Made by a program: the position numbers and the translations under genes | From: Acidimicrobiia bacterium | GTDB lineage: Bacteria > Actinomycetota > Acidimicrobiia > Acidimicrobiales > Iamiaceae | NCBI GenBank assembly: GCA_019247975.1 | Contig: JAFBAD010000106.1 | Span: forward strand, 1 to 13,300 | Direction: 5' to 3' | Length of the DNA stretch: 13,300 bases | The notes under the pieces: model-generated | Databases searched by the model: none | What the model was told of the DNA's origin: nothing | Seen by the model: the letters and a program-made list of their open reading frames with translations, nothing else | In this document: positions 13,292 to 13,300 of the stretch, one piece after another | How positions within the stretch are numbered: position 1 is the stretch's first letter | Layout: the number at the start of each line of letters is the position of its first letter

Positions 13292-13294
13292 GAG
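13290..13294 (+). promoter_or_regulatory. Ribosome binding site for a gene beyond the window
   Basis: AGGAG overlaps the last bases of the capV stop codon, and only 6 nt remain before the right edge. A start codon within a few bases would give tight translational coupling of the next gene to capV. Confidence 0.4.
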
Positions 13295-13300
13295 CTCCAC

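Noticed and set aside
1..13300. CRISPR array, tRNA or rRNA genes, insertion sequence
   Set aside because: No regularly spaced repeats, no cloverleaf or rRNA segments, and no transposase or terminal repeats were seen on either strand.

Overview
The window is GC-rich throughout, uses GTG starts, has several TANNNT boxes 6-8 nt before start codons (leaderless style), and encodes a Tat-lipoprotein sugar hydrolase. This fits a high-GC actinomycete (Actinomycetota, perhaps Acidimicrobiia); the placement is inferred from composition and gene content only.

Left part (1-4262), cell-surface or exopolysaccharide-like genes. The end of a family 2 glycosyltransferase enters from the left edge and converges on a minus-strand run: SAM methyltransferase (2498-1875), alpha/beta hydrolase (1815-937) and a PqqD-like protein (916-485). 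Divergent from this run is a 555-residue fusion of a hexapeptide-repeat acyltransferase with an all-helical, toroid-like domain (2578-4245).

Middle (4260-6740). The minus strand carries a Tat-exported lipoprotein glycoside hydrolase (GH39/cellulase-like barrel with an inserted beta-rich module), a 47-codon ORF (6010-5867), and a HEPN-like protein with an RNxxxH motif (6513-5974). Codon use is looser here than in the flanks, suggesting later acquisition. A short coding-like remnant followed by a hairpin closes the section.

Centre (6761-10693). An asparagine-synthetase-like protein lacking the glutaminase cysteine overlaps an unusual SAM methyltransferase. A protein with an E / ExxH / E / ExxH ferritin-like diiron pattern converges on it. 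A small uncharacterised actinobacterial-style protein is divergent from that one.

Right part (10636-13300), defence-island character. A VapBC toxin-antitoxin pair is bracketed by two short ORFs (10636-10806 and 11842-12003) whose last codons give nearly the same peptide, GGT(M)CAVAATL(S/G)L, while the DNA differs mostly at synonymous positions. This is the most novel signal in the window. A stretch of about 580 nt without a confident gene, rich in hairpins, follows. Then comes a patatin-like phospholipase of the CapV type (12305-13291), with a ribosome binding site for a next gene overlapping its stop. A CBASS operon probably begins here and runs out of the window; the cyclase itself is not visible.
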